Shown here one piece after another: positions 8,501-16,353 of a stretch of 28,455 nt of DNA; the first letter of the stretch is position 1, and each line of letters starts with the position of its first letter. Both the position numbers and the translations under genes were made by a program. The notes below the pieces were generated by a model. It was not told where the DNA came from. It did not search any database and worked only from the letters and a program-made list of their open reading frames with translations. The stretch comes from a virus. The DNA is taken from positions 1-28,455 of the IMG/VR virus record IMGVR_UViG_3300008116_002694, one strand, 5' to 3'.

Positions 8501-11500
8501 ATTTTAGGTGATCCATTAGGCTCTCTTGCACCTGCTTATGTAGATTCTCCTAATGCCACATCAGGACAAGTTTACGAAAAACGAAAAGGTCGTGTATTTT
8601 GGATGAGTACTGACCAATTTGGATTCTTCCGAGTTGGTAAGTTCTTTGAAGTTGATCAAGGCCAGGGTAGTATTAAGTTCTCAGGTGACATTGGTATTAC
8701 TGGTGCAACAGCATTAGGATTTAAGAAAGGTGTTACTATTGATGAATTCTCCATTGACGATACAATGGCAGATGAGTCAGATACAAAAGTACCTGTTGAA
8801 AAGGCTATCGTTAGTTACATTAACAGACGATTAGGCAGAGATAGAAATGACACTAACATATCTAACAAAATTGGTCCAGGATTCTTACCGCTAAGTGGTA
8901 CCGCAGAAATGCAAGGAAACTTGCTGATGGGTAACCAAAAAATTACTAACTTAGGTGATCCAGGAGTTGATCCTACCGCGGCTGTTAATAAAGCCTACGT
9001 TGACGATGCGGTATCTAGTTTTGATACCTTAGAAGATCAACGAAACATTAGCTTCAACAGAATTGAATCTGGTGATATTTTAGTTGGTACTGGTTTGAAA
9101 AAGATATTTGTAACACCTCCAAGCGGTGGTGTTTTTGTTGCTGGTGATACTATTACAGATATTTCTGCAAGTAAATCTGGAACAGTAGTTGATGTACAAG
9201 AAGTTACAGACGAAATTTTAGGTTCTGCGCCAGGGTACGATCTAACTATAATTACATACCTACCAGTAACTAATTCTTTTAACCTAGGTGAAGACGTTGT
9301 TAAGGGTGCTATTTCAGCTAACATAGTAGACGGTCCTATTGATGAAGTTGCTAATGCAAGAGAATCAACCAACAGCGTTATTAATATAACTGTATCAAGA
9401 ACAGCGGCAGTATATCAAGACGGTTTAACTGTTCCAATCGCACAACTTAATCTTCAAATAGAAAATGATTCAATAGTTAATGCTGACATTAATGCTAATG
9501 CAAGTATTCAGCAAAGTAAACTATTAATGGAAAGAGCAAGACCATTATCAGCTAGTACTGGTTTATATGGTGTGAACAATGCAGTTGGACAAACTGACAG
9601 AGGTTTATCAGCATACGATGCTAAAAACTTTACAGAAGAGCTGCAAGTAACATTGGCAAATTCTGTCTCTGCTAATGCTGGAGATATATTATACCAAGGA
9701 ACTTCAAAAGGTGTAGTAGTAAACACGATTGTTAATAACACTACTGTAATAATTAAAACTTCGGACACTTGGGCTACTAGTCCAACTGTATTAACCAAAG
9801 CAATATTCACTAACGGTATAGAACAAACTCCTACTACATTAACTGGGGTCAATGTAACAGCCGTTAATCGTAGTGCATATATAGGTTTAAAAGAAAGAAG
9901 TATTGGACTTGATAAACACGAACCAATTTCAACTGATACTGTATTGGGAAGATTTACTCCTGGAACAGGAGCAGTTGAACTAGTACCATTTGATACCATT
10001 GTTGATCAAGGCTTCGCTGTTCAGGATAAAGATTTTACAAACAGTGAAATTACTCAACTAACAGGTCAGCGACTTGTGTTTACTAGTGAACTAAGCGTAG
10101 CAGATGGCGCTTCTGTAACACAAGCAGGTAGCGGTGCAACTGGTACTGTACAAGGACAAACATTTAGTGAAACATCATTTATTGTTGTAAACATTACTGG
10201 TGCGTTCAACAACAGTGGCATTGTAACTGTTGGCGGAGTAGCAGTAGGAATTCCTACTCCGGCATCAATAAGTCTTGCTGGTAAAGCAATGGTACAGATA
10301 GCCGACGGCATTTATGGAACTACTAGTATATCAACAGGTTCATCTAACAATAGTATTGTAAGAAGAACTGGTGATGGTAAAATACAAGCTGAAGCATTTA
10401 TTATTGGCGGTACGCCAAGTCAAGAAATACTAAGTCAAAGTGGCGGTGTATTATCATTTAAAACTCCTGTGCAAGGCGTTATATTAACAGCCGCAGGCGG
10501 TAGTGGCGGTGGAAGTCCTACATATCCAGTTGTTCAAATGCCGGGTTCATTAAACGTTGGAGTTGAACTGTTTAGTGGATTAGTTAACACCACACAAGGA
10601 ACTGCACAATCTAACATTGCTGGACTAACTGGAAAAGGCTTTGTAAGTGCTCCGTGGATGTACAGTAACTTTATCCAAGCATTAGATAATAAAGGAACAG
10701 CAAACACTACAGGCATTTCTCTTGGTGCTACATCTGGATTTACAAGTTCTGCACTCAGCACACTAGTATTGGTTGCAAACGGTTCAGAAGCTATCAAAGT
10801 TAACAGTACAGAGTCTCAGTTCTTTGGTAATGTAAAAGTTTCCAGTGGAGGCCTAGATAGATTTGTTATTACAGCATCTAGTGGAAACACTGCTGTTGGA
10901 GGCACTCTAGGTGTTGGTGGAAACTTTGCAGTAGCTACTACTAAATTTACTGTAGCAAGTGCTAGTGGTGATACAGCAATTGCAGGTAATCTAAGTGTTA
11001 CAGGCACCTTGGGTATAACTAGTAACACAACATTAACAGGAAATCTAACTGTTAATGGTAACACTATTATTGGTGATGCTAATACTGATACTGTGACTTT
11101 TACTGCTAGGGCTGCAAGTGATCTTGTACCAAGTACTAATAATGCAAACAATCTAGGAAGCGGTTTATTAAAATGGAATACTGTATATGCTACTACATTT
11201 GACGGTACTGCATTAACTGCTCGTTATGCTGACTTAGCTGAAAACTATCAAGCAGATGCTGCATACGAACCAGGCACTGTGCTGATATTTGGCGGTGATG
11301 CTGAAGTTACTATAACTACCATTAAAGACGATCATAGAGTAGCAGGTATTGTTTCTACAAATCCAGCATATCTAATGAACAGCAATCTACAAGGAGCCAA
11401 TGTTGTTTCAGTGGCACTGCAAGGCCGAGTACCATGCAAAGTGTTAGGTAAGGTAAGAAAAGGTGACTTGTTAGTTTCTAGTGCAATTCCTGGATATGCT

Positions 11501-11605
11501 ATGGTTGGACAGACACCAGCAGTTGGTACTGTAATAGGTAAGGCTCTTGAAAATAAAGACAGTGAAGGTAAAGGTATTATTGAAGCTGTAGTAGGAAGAG
11601 TATAA
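2519..11605 (+). CDS. Giant tail-fibre/structural protein (3028 aa)
   Basis: This single open frame of 9.1 kb fills about a third of the window. Residues 8-40 carry a fibre N-terminal signature (NDGTGDSIRESFRKTNENF) shared with the gene at 12903. Fibre repeats ending in KxYxD-type motifs occur near residues 155, 330 and 2125-2170 (KITNLGDPGVDPTAAVNKAY). At least four diverged repeats with C-x-RD-hydrophobic and D-x-x-x-G spacing begin near residues 459, 886 (Cys lost), 1035 and 1196. Residues about 750-800 look like a pectate-lyase-type beta-helix entry (IFIESGIYEEDYPIKVAANV). Gly/Thr/Asn-rich beta repeats fill 2700-2890. The C-terminal domain (about 2890-3028, LAENYQADAAYEPGTVL onward) is a common phage-fibre C-terminus. 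A GGAG Shine-Dalgarno and a late promoter precede it. It probably forms a host-binding or decoration fibre; the exact virion position is unknown. Confidence 0.85.
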   Translation: MARKEINIGVEGNDGTGDSIRESFRKTNENFNELYAIFGAGGTIRFTTLSDTPDGYEPNTVLFVDSNADGIKFRALASNSAADPTADDSILISYDTPNKIVLSTSFRALSQDLSPQLGGPLDGRNKAIARIAISQEAVDEFNAEQPNPQITIDDLVITKGYADNRYIAGALPIRIPDEPANASDYTLVIESYSNGNIVVTGHGFDNTINGTPYKFRAEDTDPSGIVTDTTYYLRYATANQLSVHATRADATVLSQSDANTNKIFITGTIGVDDEHIFVDAAYDSNLQGFYLANQAIPRKSVVRRQGDKMTGPLILHDSPGELAGLASSDEDLQAATKFYVDNTSYASISNLYVTTQGDDRMTGVPAGKAGTSWSYAYRTINAAARRAEEIIQASEAEPGPYMQTITRDGGTTPAEVLEAAIVTPVFNQARYLIEQNRAFVVSEVTGYLQFKYPNFDYNIETCERDLGLILDSIAFDINRGPAVDATANYLTRLAAERYYANASAIVAITRQLTETVDAINTARDMIAAVLLNRPYLQRPISNITQAAIARVTTSVSHNLVSGNQVIIKNVSGMTQVNENVYYVRVVSPNQFELFTDRTLLTAVNSLSFTAYSSGGIIGIRYQDDEGQFFDIGNDADATSRTAISDKFNLVTNIIQNGINAGALVVYGSTYKVVVNNGGLSAIDQGVGNNVDLLPGKILVGKISGAQGRIVSLTTNDPAEGGQDKILVHLIKPIDFIPGEDLEFDNFVKRKQITIFIESGIYEEDYPIKVAANVSVVGDEFRRVIIRPNRRVSQSPWASTYFYRDLEFDGIPLVTGGNRFYNQVGEIQGRFGYHYLENPTKVKNTGTSVVNPGKFSTASNILQENKKFIQEEVIAYINQNFQDLLYDKIQFASDFGEILDGITYDIVLGTNYNQVLEGLKFSRAGSIYRDSYLRELWVDALIRARNLVSALPAVISSATATTRSNTAFNEIIDIIQNGVVSTETAANALTFSPIDSTLQDQIDAKNQLQANRNFIAAEITAYIAVNFPRLEYNSTKCARDVKYIVDALSYDVMYGGNFATRQSAISYFVNAVSQLGLNQRSFTVDAYEHLSGVVADIVRGIAIVPTSGNVLSQTGVGSNPASTTESTIVTNLVNIIKNQINNNNLLTLPSAVYPSLTSANVTLLDVKTAINGSTNTIVSDVISTLDGIAVYSYNQAKCRRDVGLIVNALADDLKLGGDEFSTEVQGEYFRSYIQKYNNDGFGGQENVTKGAIRYISEIAARLFDGAYDAGAIQQNPLAVNYVAPDFEYGVAENDTDNIISNLIEKIVFVFDPRYNPPKRNDEVDVFLMNDATILRNMTVQGHGGFMCTLDPDGQILTKSPYIQTGSSFSQTLNRKRFAGGMFVDAYVGNLPAEITGKINAFTLTIRSEETQGLRIRPPQLPCPFYIEGRRYQVNAISDYDQAQGTATIYLDATSNAGVGYLESQFEEDTGQVERPLYLQTAGNRSMLGNDFTQINDLGYGLVTNNGAFSEMVSMFTYYCQAAYYAKNGSEIRSLNGSNGYGNFGLVSEGADPNEIPDQVTLEFPMTAPARTLRFPQGVDNLGAPTNFTNVEAANSIVVTDVPYAPLTGSVVTINHGGTVGTLQYNVSVVRYLGDGNQSGDVVLTGIQSVSSVAGNASRTPGTYTGKVGTGGTPTVQATYTIVIVPGGATTVTVEGCGEGYAIGNTITIANTQFGGTGTAITFTVASIYGNDGVTALPASVYNNKVYRLQISGQPNGTNGDFYSAIKADVANGVLVEYRNGGTHIFDSVKDTSRLVTRPSTAINFDESDNVTYRSIGFSAFNSLGLPLDSNSIQTTFEVSYDHIELYVEAANVTSTTGGTIGNTQIKINPDKEGFGLLADELARITRDVAGRLPGAPGYSGGMVFTWAGRTHQIINYTPVDTDEAILTISSTNIHNLAGAGTGIAEAFTTDKVLRAGLPVGSTAEITIAISLCRATGHDFTQIGTGGFNTSNYPNVILGDPLGSLAPAYVDSPNATSGQVYEKRKGRVFWMSTDQFGFFRVGKFFEVDQGQGSIKFSGDIGITGATALGFKKGVTIDEFSIDDTMADESDTKVPVEKAIVSYINRRLGRDRNDTNISNKIGPGFLPLSGTAEMQGNLLMGNQKITNLGDPGVDPTAAVNKAYVDDAVSSFDTLEDQRNISFNRIESGDILVGTGLKKIFVTPPSGGVFVAGDTITDISASKSGTVVDVQEVTDEILGSAPGYDLTIITYLPVTNSFNLGEDVVKGAISANIVDGPIDEVANARESTNSVINITVSRTAAVYQDGLTVPIAQLNLQIENDSIVNADINANASIQQSKLLMERARPLSASTGLYGVNNAVGQTDRGLSAYDAKNFTEELQVTLANSVSANAGDILYQGTSKGVVVNTIVNNTTVIIKTSDTWATSPTVLTKAIFTNGIEQTPTTLTGVNVTAVNRSAYIGLKERSIGLDKHEPISTDTVLGRFTPGTGAVELVPFDTIVDQGFAVQDKDFTNSEITQLTGQRLVFTSELSVADGASVTQAGSGATGTVQGQTFSETSFIVVNITGAFNNSGIVTVGGVAVGIPTPASISLAGKAMVQIADGIYGTTSISTGSSNNSIVRRTGDGKIQAEAFIIGGTPSQEILSQSGGVLSFKTPVQGVILTAAGGSGGGSPTYPVVQMPGSLNVGVELFSGLVNTTQGTAQSNIAGLTGKGFVSAPWMYSNFIQALDNKGTANTTGISLGATSGFTSSALSTLVLVANGSEAIKVNSTESQFFGNVKVSSGGLDRFVITASSGNTAVGGTLGVGGNFAVATTKFTVASASGDTAIAGNLSVTGTLGITSNTTLTGNLTVNGNTIIGDANTDTVTFTARAASDLVPSTNNANNLGSGLLKWNTVYATTFDGTALTARYADLAENYQADAAYEPGTVLIFGGDAEVTITTIKDDHRVAGIVSTNPAYLMNSNLQGANVVSVALQGRVPCKVLGKVRKGDLLVSSAIPGYAMVGQTPAVGTVIGKALENKDSEGKGIIEAVVGRV

Positions 11606-11609
11606 TGAC

Positions 11610-11620
11610 CGATAAATATA
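11610..11620 (+). promoter_or_regulatory. T4-like late promoter before the 416-aa fibre gene
   Basis: CGATAAATATA begins 4 nt after the stop codon of the giant fibre gene and 29 nt before the ATG at 11639. It is identical over CGATAAATA to the copies at 2464, 13611 and 23577, which allows the 416-residue protein to be made independently of the 9-kb message. Confidence 0.65.
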
Positions 11621-11638
11621 ATGTAACAGGACAAAAAA

Positions 11639-12889
11639 ATGGCTAATAAGTTTCCCTTAATATTTGACACCACTGACGGCAACAAGATTAAAGAGTTACC
11701 CAGCGGTGATAATTTAAATCTTCAAGGCAGTAGTATTGTTGACGTTGTTAATGTTAATGCTTCGGGCACTTTGCAAGCAAATACTTTGTCAGTGCAGTCT
11801 ATAAGCGTAGGTGGAAGCAATCTCGCTAGTGTAGCGTTATCTGGAAATTATAATTCACTAATTAATAAACCTAATATTTTTAGTGGTGACTATAACGATC
11901 TTAATAATCGTCCAGTAATTTTCTCTGGCAGTTATATTGATTTAACTAACAAGCCTGTAATACCTACCGCAGTGTCACAACTAACTAACGATGCAGGATA
12001 TGTTACAAGTGTTACAGCTACCGTTCCTGCTTCAAATGTAGTTGGACTAGCTGATGTAGCTGTTACAAATGATTATAATGATTTAGATAACTTACCAGAT
12101 GTAATTCTTAGAAGCGAATTTACAAGCGGTGCATTAACTATTGATGTTACTAACACTGGTAATTTGACAGGTAGTGTGTTTTCAGATTCGAATGTTTTAT
12201 TAGTGGATCACATAAATTCTATCATTCCAGCTAGTGTGCTATCTGGGACTGCCGGCATAGATATTAACAGTGTTGGAAATAGTGCATTTAATCAAATGAG
12301 TGCAGTAAGACTTTCAGTGGCACTTGCAACATTCGAAGATATTAAACTAGAAGGAAACTTAACAGCTGACGATTCTAGTTTAATTATAGACGGAACTACT
12401 AAACGAATTTTTGGTAGTTTCAACGGCCCGTTAGATGGTAATATTAATAGAGCAGGTTCAGAATTATTAGTAACTGCTGTAGGAGGCATTACATTATCCC
12501 CAGCGGGAGTATTAAACGTACCCAATGCTACGGATATCTCATTGAGTGGTACTGGTGATATGCAACTATCAGGTTCTACCGAAATTGGTATTCAAAGTAG
12601 TGCTGGGCCAGTTCAAGTTACTTCATTTACTGAAACTGACATATCATCAACTAGTTCATTTGTTCGATTAAAAGCGCAAACTAATTTGACGCTAGAAGGT
12701 AATACAATAATTTTTAAACCTTTGAAAGCAAAGCCTACAACAAGGTTTGGGGCGGTTGGCGACACAGCAGGAGAAATTCGCATAGACAGTAGTACTGGAT
12801 TTACATACATTTATTATTGTGTTAAAGATTACACTGATGGAATTGATGGTATTTGGACAAGAACAATTATGGATACTTTCTGGCCATGA
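11639..12889 (+). CDS. Tail-fibre-like protein (416 aa)
   Basis: A beta-rich, Ser/Thr/Asn-rich protein with classic fibre repeats. Three tandem copies of the motif SGxYxxLxNKPxI occupy residues about 67-110 (SGNYNSLINKP, SGDYNDLNNRP, SGSYIDLTNKP), followed by AVSQLTNDAGYV, a phrase common in phage fibres. The middle is a stretch of short beta repeats (LSGTGDMQLSGSTEIGIQSS). The C-terminus (AGEIRIDSSTGFTYIYYC... IWTRTIMDTFW) is the usual fibre tip that reads like a small beta sandwich. It has its own late promoter. Likely a trimeric fibre subunit or accessory adhesin; the receptor cannot be predicted. Confidence 0.75.
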   Translation: MANKFPLIFDTTDGNKIKELPSGDNLNLQGSSIVDVVNVNASGTLQANTLSVQSISVGGSNLASVALSGNYNSLINKPNIFSGDYNDLNNRPVIFSGSYIDLTNKPVIPTAVSQLTNDAGYVTSVTATVPASNVVGLADVAVTNDYNDLDNLPDVILRSEFTSGALTIDVTNTGNLTGSVFSDSNVLLVDHINSIIPASVLSGTAGIDINSVGNSAFNQMSAVRLSVALATFEDIKLEGNLTADDSSLIIDGTTKRIFGSFNGPLDGNINRAGSELLVTAVGGITLSPAGVLNVPNATDISLSGTGDMQLSGSTEIGIQSSAGPVQVTSFTETDISSTSSFVRLKAQTNLTLEGNTIIFKPLKAKPTTRFGAVGDTAGEIRIDSSTGFTYIYYCVKDYTDGIDGIWTRTIMDTFWP

Positions 12890-12902
12890 TAAGGAATTTA
12901 AA

Positions 12903-13598
12903 ATGACTATAAATTATATTGATGTAGGTATTGTTGCTAACGATGGCACCGGTGATGATCTCCGTGAGGCATTTATAAAAGTTAACGATAACTTTCAAGA
13001 ACTAGATTTAAGAATTGTTGAAGAAACTGTTATAGACAATGCAGGAGTTTTAGGTGTAGGTATATATGCTGGAAAAATTGATGGAGAAAATATATTTAAA
13101 CGTCTCCTGGCTGGCTCTAATATAAACTTAAATCAAAACGCTAACACTATTACAATCAATGCTAATGACAGCTTAGACCAATTAATTGTTGTATCAGACA
13201 GTGGTACTGTTACGATTTCAAGAGGACAAACACTATCAATACAAGGTGGCCAAGGAATTAACACTAGAGTTAATGGTCAGCAGCTGATAGTTGACCTAGA
13301 CAATAATGGAATTCTAGTTAAAGATTTAACTCCTACCCTAGCTGGTAACTTAAATGCTAACAACAAGAACATACAGAATGCCAACACAATTTCTGCAACT
13401 ACATTCAGCGGAGAATTACAAGGCAACGTATACGGATTTGATGTTCGAGATTTTGGTCCTTACTTAACTGGTTTTGACTTTGGTGAATTTAGAGCAGTTT
13501 ATACTAATTCGCTTCAATTTATTATGCGTAAAGTAGACGTTGACTTTGGTCCTTTTGACCCACCTAGCGGAGATACTGTAGACCTGGGTGGTTTTTGA
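12903..13598 (+). CDS. Fibre-associated structural protein (231 aa)
   Basis: The start is set at the ATG at 12903, with AAGGA 8 nt upstream, rather than at an in-frame start inside the previous gene. Residues 3-36 (INYIDVGIVANDGTGDDLRE then AFIKVNDNFQELD) closely match the N-terminus of the giant fibre protein, so the two probably dock to the same virion partner. A beta-rich middle follows (NINLNQNANTITINANDS, LAGNLNANNKNIQNANTI), which is fibre-repeat-like, ending in an aromatic, acidic tail (FGPFDPPSGDTVDLGGF). It lies between fibre genes without a promoter of its own, so it is probably co-transcribed from 11610. Confidence 0.7.
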   Translation: MTINYIDVGIVANDGTGDDLREAFIKVNDNFQELDLRIVEETVIDNAGVLGVGIYAGKIDGENIFKRLLAGSNINLNQNANTITINANDSLDQLIVVSDSGTVTISRGQTLSIQGGQGINTRVNGQQLIVDLDNNGILVKDLTPTLAGNLNANNKNIQNANTISATTFSGELQGNVYGFDVRDFGPYLTGFDFGEFRAVYTNSLQFIMRKVDVDFGPFDPPSGDTVDLGGF

Positions 13599-13610
13599 AT
13601 CCGTTGTTTC

Positions 13611-13620
13611 CGATAAATAC
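13611..13620 (+). promoter_or_regulatory. T4-like late promoter before the 893-aa gene
   Basis: CGATAAATAC lies 20 nt before the ATG at 13640, with the Shine-Dalgarno AGGA (13628-13631) between them. It matches the other late elements of the window exactly over nine bases. Confidence 0.65.
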
Positions 13621-13639
13621 GCTATATAGGATATAAAAT

Positions 13640-16321
13640 ATGGCAGACTTGTGGACGCAACCGTCTAATACTAAATTAGCTACGCTAGAAGAAAATGTTA
13701 CAACAAGCATAAATTTGCCGTTGGTTAATCCTTCATCTACGGTTTCTCTTATCAGTGGAAAATTGCCTGGTGGGATACGAATCCAAGGTTCTCAAATAGT
13801 AGGTACTCCTTACGAAGTGCCGCGTGTTACAGATTACAGATTTGTCCTAAGAGCTAGCTATAACAATGTAACTAGAGATAGAACATTTGTAATTACTGTA
13901 GGTGATGCTGATGCACCTGTATGGCAAACAACTCCTGGATTATTACCAGTAGGTAATAACAATACATTTTATATTTTAGACAATTCACCAGTTGATTTTC
14001 AATTAGTGGCAACTGACGTTGATTTACCTATTGGTGAAAGTTTAGATTTTTATATAGCGTCCGGAGACGGACAATTACCGCCTGGTATACAATTAACCAG
14101 AGACGGCAGATTAGTAGGAGTAGTTGATCCTATTCTTGCTATTGAAAGAACACTGCTTTATAATGCAGGCTCGTATGATACAGCGCCGTACGATTTTACT
14201 TCTGCAGGATATGATTTTGGCTTAAGATCATCTAATGGTTTTGATAGTTTTTTCTACGATACTGACATTTATGATTTTAACTATCCAGAACGAACACCTA
14301 AAAAATTAAATAGATATTATCAATTTACTGTAAGTGTATCTGACGGAGATATTATATCTCGACGAACATTTAGAATTTATGTAGTAGGCGATGACTTTTT
14401 ACGTGCTGACAACACTATTATGCAGGTTGGTACAGGTACGTTTACTGCTGATAACACTAATATAAGAGTTCCCATATGGTTAACACCTAGCGACTTAGGT
14501 GTTAGACGAGCCAACAATTATATTACTTTGTTCTTAGATGTTATTGATTCAAATACATTAACAGGTATTGTTACATATTTCTTACAGGCTACTAATCCCG
14601 ATAGTTCTCTTAGCAGACTACCTCCAGGACTAACACTAGATAGTAGCACCGGAGAAATTGCAGGTAAAGTGCCCTATCAAGCAGAGGTTACAAAAACTTT
14701 TAAATTTACTATACGGGCTCAAAGATTTACCCCTGATCAAGCACAAGAATTAGTTGCAAGTAGTAAAACATTTACTGTAAAATTACTAGGGGAAATTAAT
14801 TCTGAAACAAAATGGATTACTGATAGTAATCTAGGACTGTTGGGATCAAATGTTATTTCTGTACTAAAAGTTGAAGCAACTACAAATGTTCCCGGAAGTA
14901 ACGTAATTTATAACTTATCATCAGGAAGACTGCCGCCTGGACTTGCACTAAGTTTTGATGGTGAAGTTGTAGGTAAAGTAAATGCATTTGGTGAAAATGT
15001 TTATAAAAGCACTTGGAAAAACGAACGACAATATACATTAAACGATGTTGTACGTTATCAAGGGTTGCTTTATCAAGCTCTGAGTACTCATCAGAGTACC
15101 AGTACTGGGTCATTTAGTACTGATCAGGCGCTATGGGCAAGATTTGCATATAGAACTAACGGGCTGACAGTATTTGATAATGATACATTTAGACTTGATG
15201 CCAATTCGACTACAATAGATAGAGAATATCGTTTCACTGTTACTGCACAAGATCTTTACAAATATAGCGTAGTGAGTAAAGAATTTGTAATTAGAATATC
15301 AGACCCTGATAGTAAAAAGTATAGTAATTTATACATGAAGCCTTTTCTTAAAGAACAAGTTAGAAGAAACTTTAATGCTTTCATTTCTAATCCAGAAATT
15401 TTTATTCCAGAATACATTTATCGACCAAGCGATCCTAATTTTGGTATACAACGTGAAATTAAAATGCTTGCATATGCTGGTATTGAAACTAAAGAATTAC
15501 AAGAAGTAGTTAGAGCAATGTCTACAAATCATAGAAGAAAACGCTATCGAGTGGGCGATTTAAAGAGTGCTATTGCAAAAGTTCCTGGAACTAATGATAT
15601 AGTTTATGAAGTACTTTATTTGGATGTAATAGATCCTTATAATCCAAGTGAAGGTCGAACTAAGAAAAGTATTACAGTACGTAATTCTAAAAAGATTAAA
15701 GTTAATTCTGTTAGTGCAACGCCTAAAGACATGTTTTACGACTACGAAGAAAAACCTTCTTTTACAGTACAGGCTAGAGGAAAAACTATTACTGTTACAC
15801 TAGGCGAAGATTTCGTAGTTGAAACTAGAGCTGATGGAGAATTTAAGTTAAAATGGGAAGATGGATTGGAAATAGATTCTAGAACAGAAACTAGAATTCT
15901 ATCAATACTAGAGGGACTATCTCCAAACATGGTGTTAAGACCCGAACCTGAAGCTAATACAGTTAAAGCGGATTCTAATATATACACTGCTGGACAGACA
16001 ATTGATTCAATAAAATATATCAGTAATATCACAAACATGCGTGATAATATACGACCGTTAGGTCGTACTGAAAGATCTTTTGTTCCGCTTTGGATGCGAT
16101 CATCACAACAGAGTAGTGTAGACGAACTAGGTTATACTCCATCGTTGGTGTTGTGCTATTGTAAACCAGGAACTAGTCAAATTATTCAAAGTGCCATTAA
16201 AGCTAGCAATTTTGACTTTAGTCAATTTGACTTAGACATGGACAGATACATTATTGATAATACTCTTATAAGCAGTAAATCGCAGTATTTACTGTTCGCA
16301 AATTATCAGTACAATATATAA
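13640..16321 (+). CDS. Ig-like-domain structural protein (893 aa)
   Basis: At least four putative-Ig (He_PIG/cadherin-like) modules are marked by the hallmark LPxGxxxxxxGxxxGxP near residues 43 (LPGGIRIQGSQIVGTPYE), 146 (LPPGIQLTRDGRLVGVV), 327 (LPPGLTLDSSTGEIAGKVP) and 430 (LPPGLALSFDGEVVGKV). Inserted at about 457-500 is a segment like a chitin-type carbohydrate-binding module (ERQYTLNDVVRYQGLLYQAL ... W). From about 570 a non-repetitive alpha/beta region follows, with RRKRYRVGDLK and PLWMRSS motifs. Ig-like and CBM-like modules on phage tails typically make weak contacts with cell-surface glycans. It has its own late promoter. Probably a tail or fibre component; no direct T4 counterpart is recognised. 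Confidence 0.75.
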   Translation: MADLWTQPSNTKLATLEENVTTSINLPLVNPSSTVSLISGKLPGGIRIQGSQIVGTPYEVPRVTDYRFVLRASYNNVTRDRTFVITVGDADAPVWQTTPGLLPVGNNNTFYILDNSPVDFQLVATDVDLPIGESLDFYIASGDGQLPPGIQLTRDGRLVGVVDPILAIERTLLYNAGSYDTAPYDFTSAGYDFGLRSSNGFDSFFYDTDIYDFNYPERTPKKLNRYYQFTVSVSDGDIISRRTFRIYVVGDDFLRADNTIMQVGTGTFTADNTNIRVPIWLTPSDLGVRRANNYITLFLDVIDSNTLTGIVTYFLQATNPDSSLSRLPPGLTLDSSTGEIAGKVPYQAEVTKTFKFTIRAQRFTPDQAQELVASSKTFTVKLLGEINSETKWITDSNLGLLGSNVISVLKVEATTNVPGSNVIYNLSSGRLPPGLALSFDGEVVGKVNAFGENVYKSTWKNERQYTLNDVVRYQGLLYQALSTHQSTSTGSFSTDQALWARFAYRTNGLTVFDNDTFRLDANSTTIDREYRFTVTAQDLYKYSVVSKEFVIRISDPDSKKYSNLYMKPFLKEQVRRNFNAFISNPEIFIPEYIYRPSDPNFGIQREIKMLAYAGIETKELQEVVRAMSTNHRRKRYRVGDLKSAIAKVPGTNDIVYEVLYLDVIDPYNPSEGRTKKSITVRNSKKIKVNSVSATPKDMFYDYEEKPSFTVQARGKTITVTLGEDFVVETRADGEFKLKWEDGLEIDSRTETRILSILEGLSPNMVLRPEPEANTVKADSNIYTAGQTIDSIKYISNITNMRDNIRPLGRTERSFVPLWMRSSQQSSVDELGYTPSLVLCYCKPGTSQIIQSAIKASNFDFSQFDLDMDRYIIDNTLISSKSQYLLFANYQYNI

Positions 16322-16324
16322 AGT

Positions 16325-16334
16325 AAATAAATAC
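16325..16334 (+). promoter_or_regulatory. Possible late promoter (variant)
   Basis: AAATAAATAC starts 29 nt before the ATG at 16354. It keeps the ATAAATA core of the late motif but lacks the CG at its 5' side. A Shine-Dalgarno TTAGGAG follows at 16338-16344. Confidence 0.45.
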
Positions 16335-16353
16335 TGTTAGGAGATAAATTAAA

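Noticed and set aside
3569-11151. Several antisense open frames of 80-160 codons inside the giant fibre gene
   Set aside because: They mirror the codon bias of the long sense gene, lack Shine-Dalgarno sequences and show low-complexity Val/Leu/Pro/Thr content; they are shadows.
12819-12902. Longer start for the gene at 12903
   Set aside because: The extra 28 residues overlap the 3' end of the previous gene, whereas ATG 12903 has a Shine-Dalgarno and begins the shared fibre signature.
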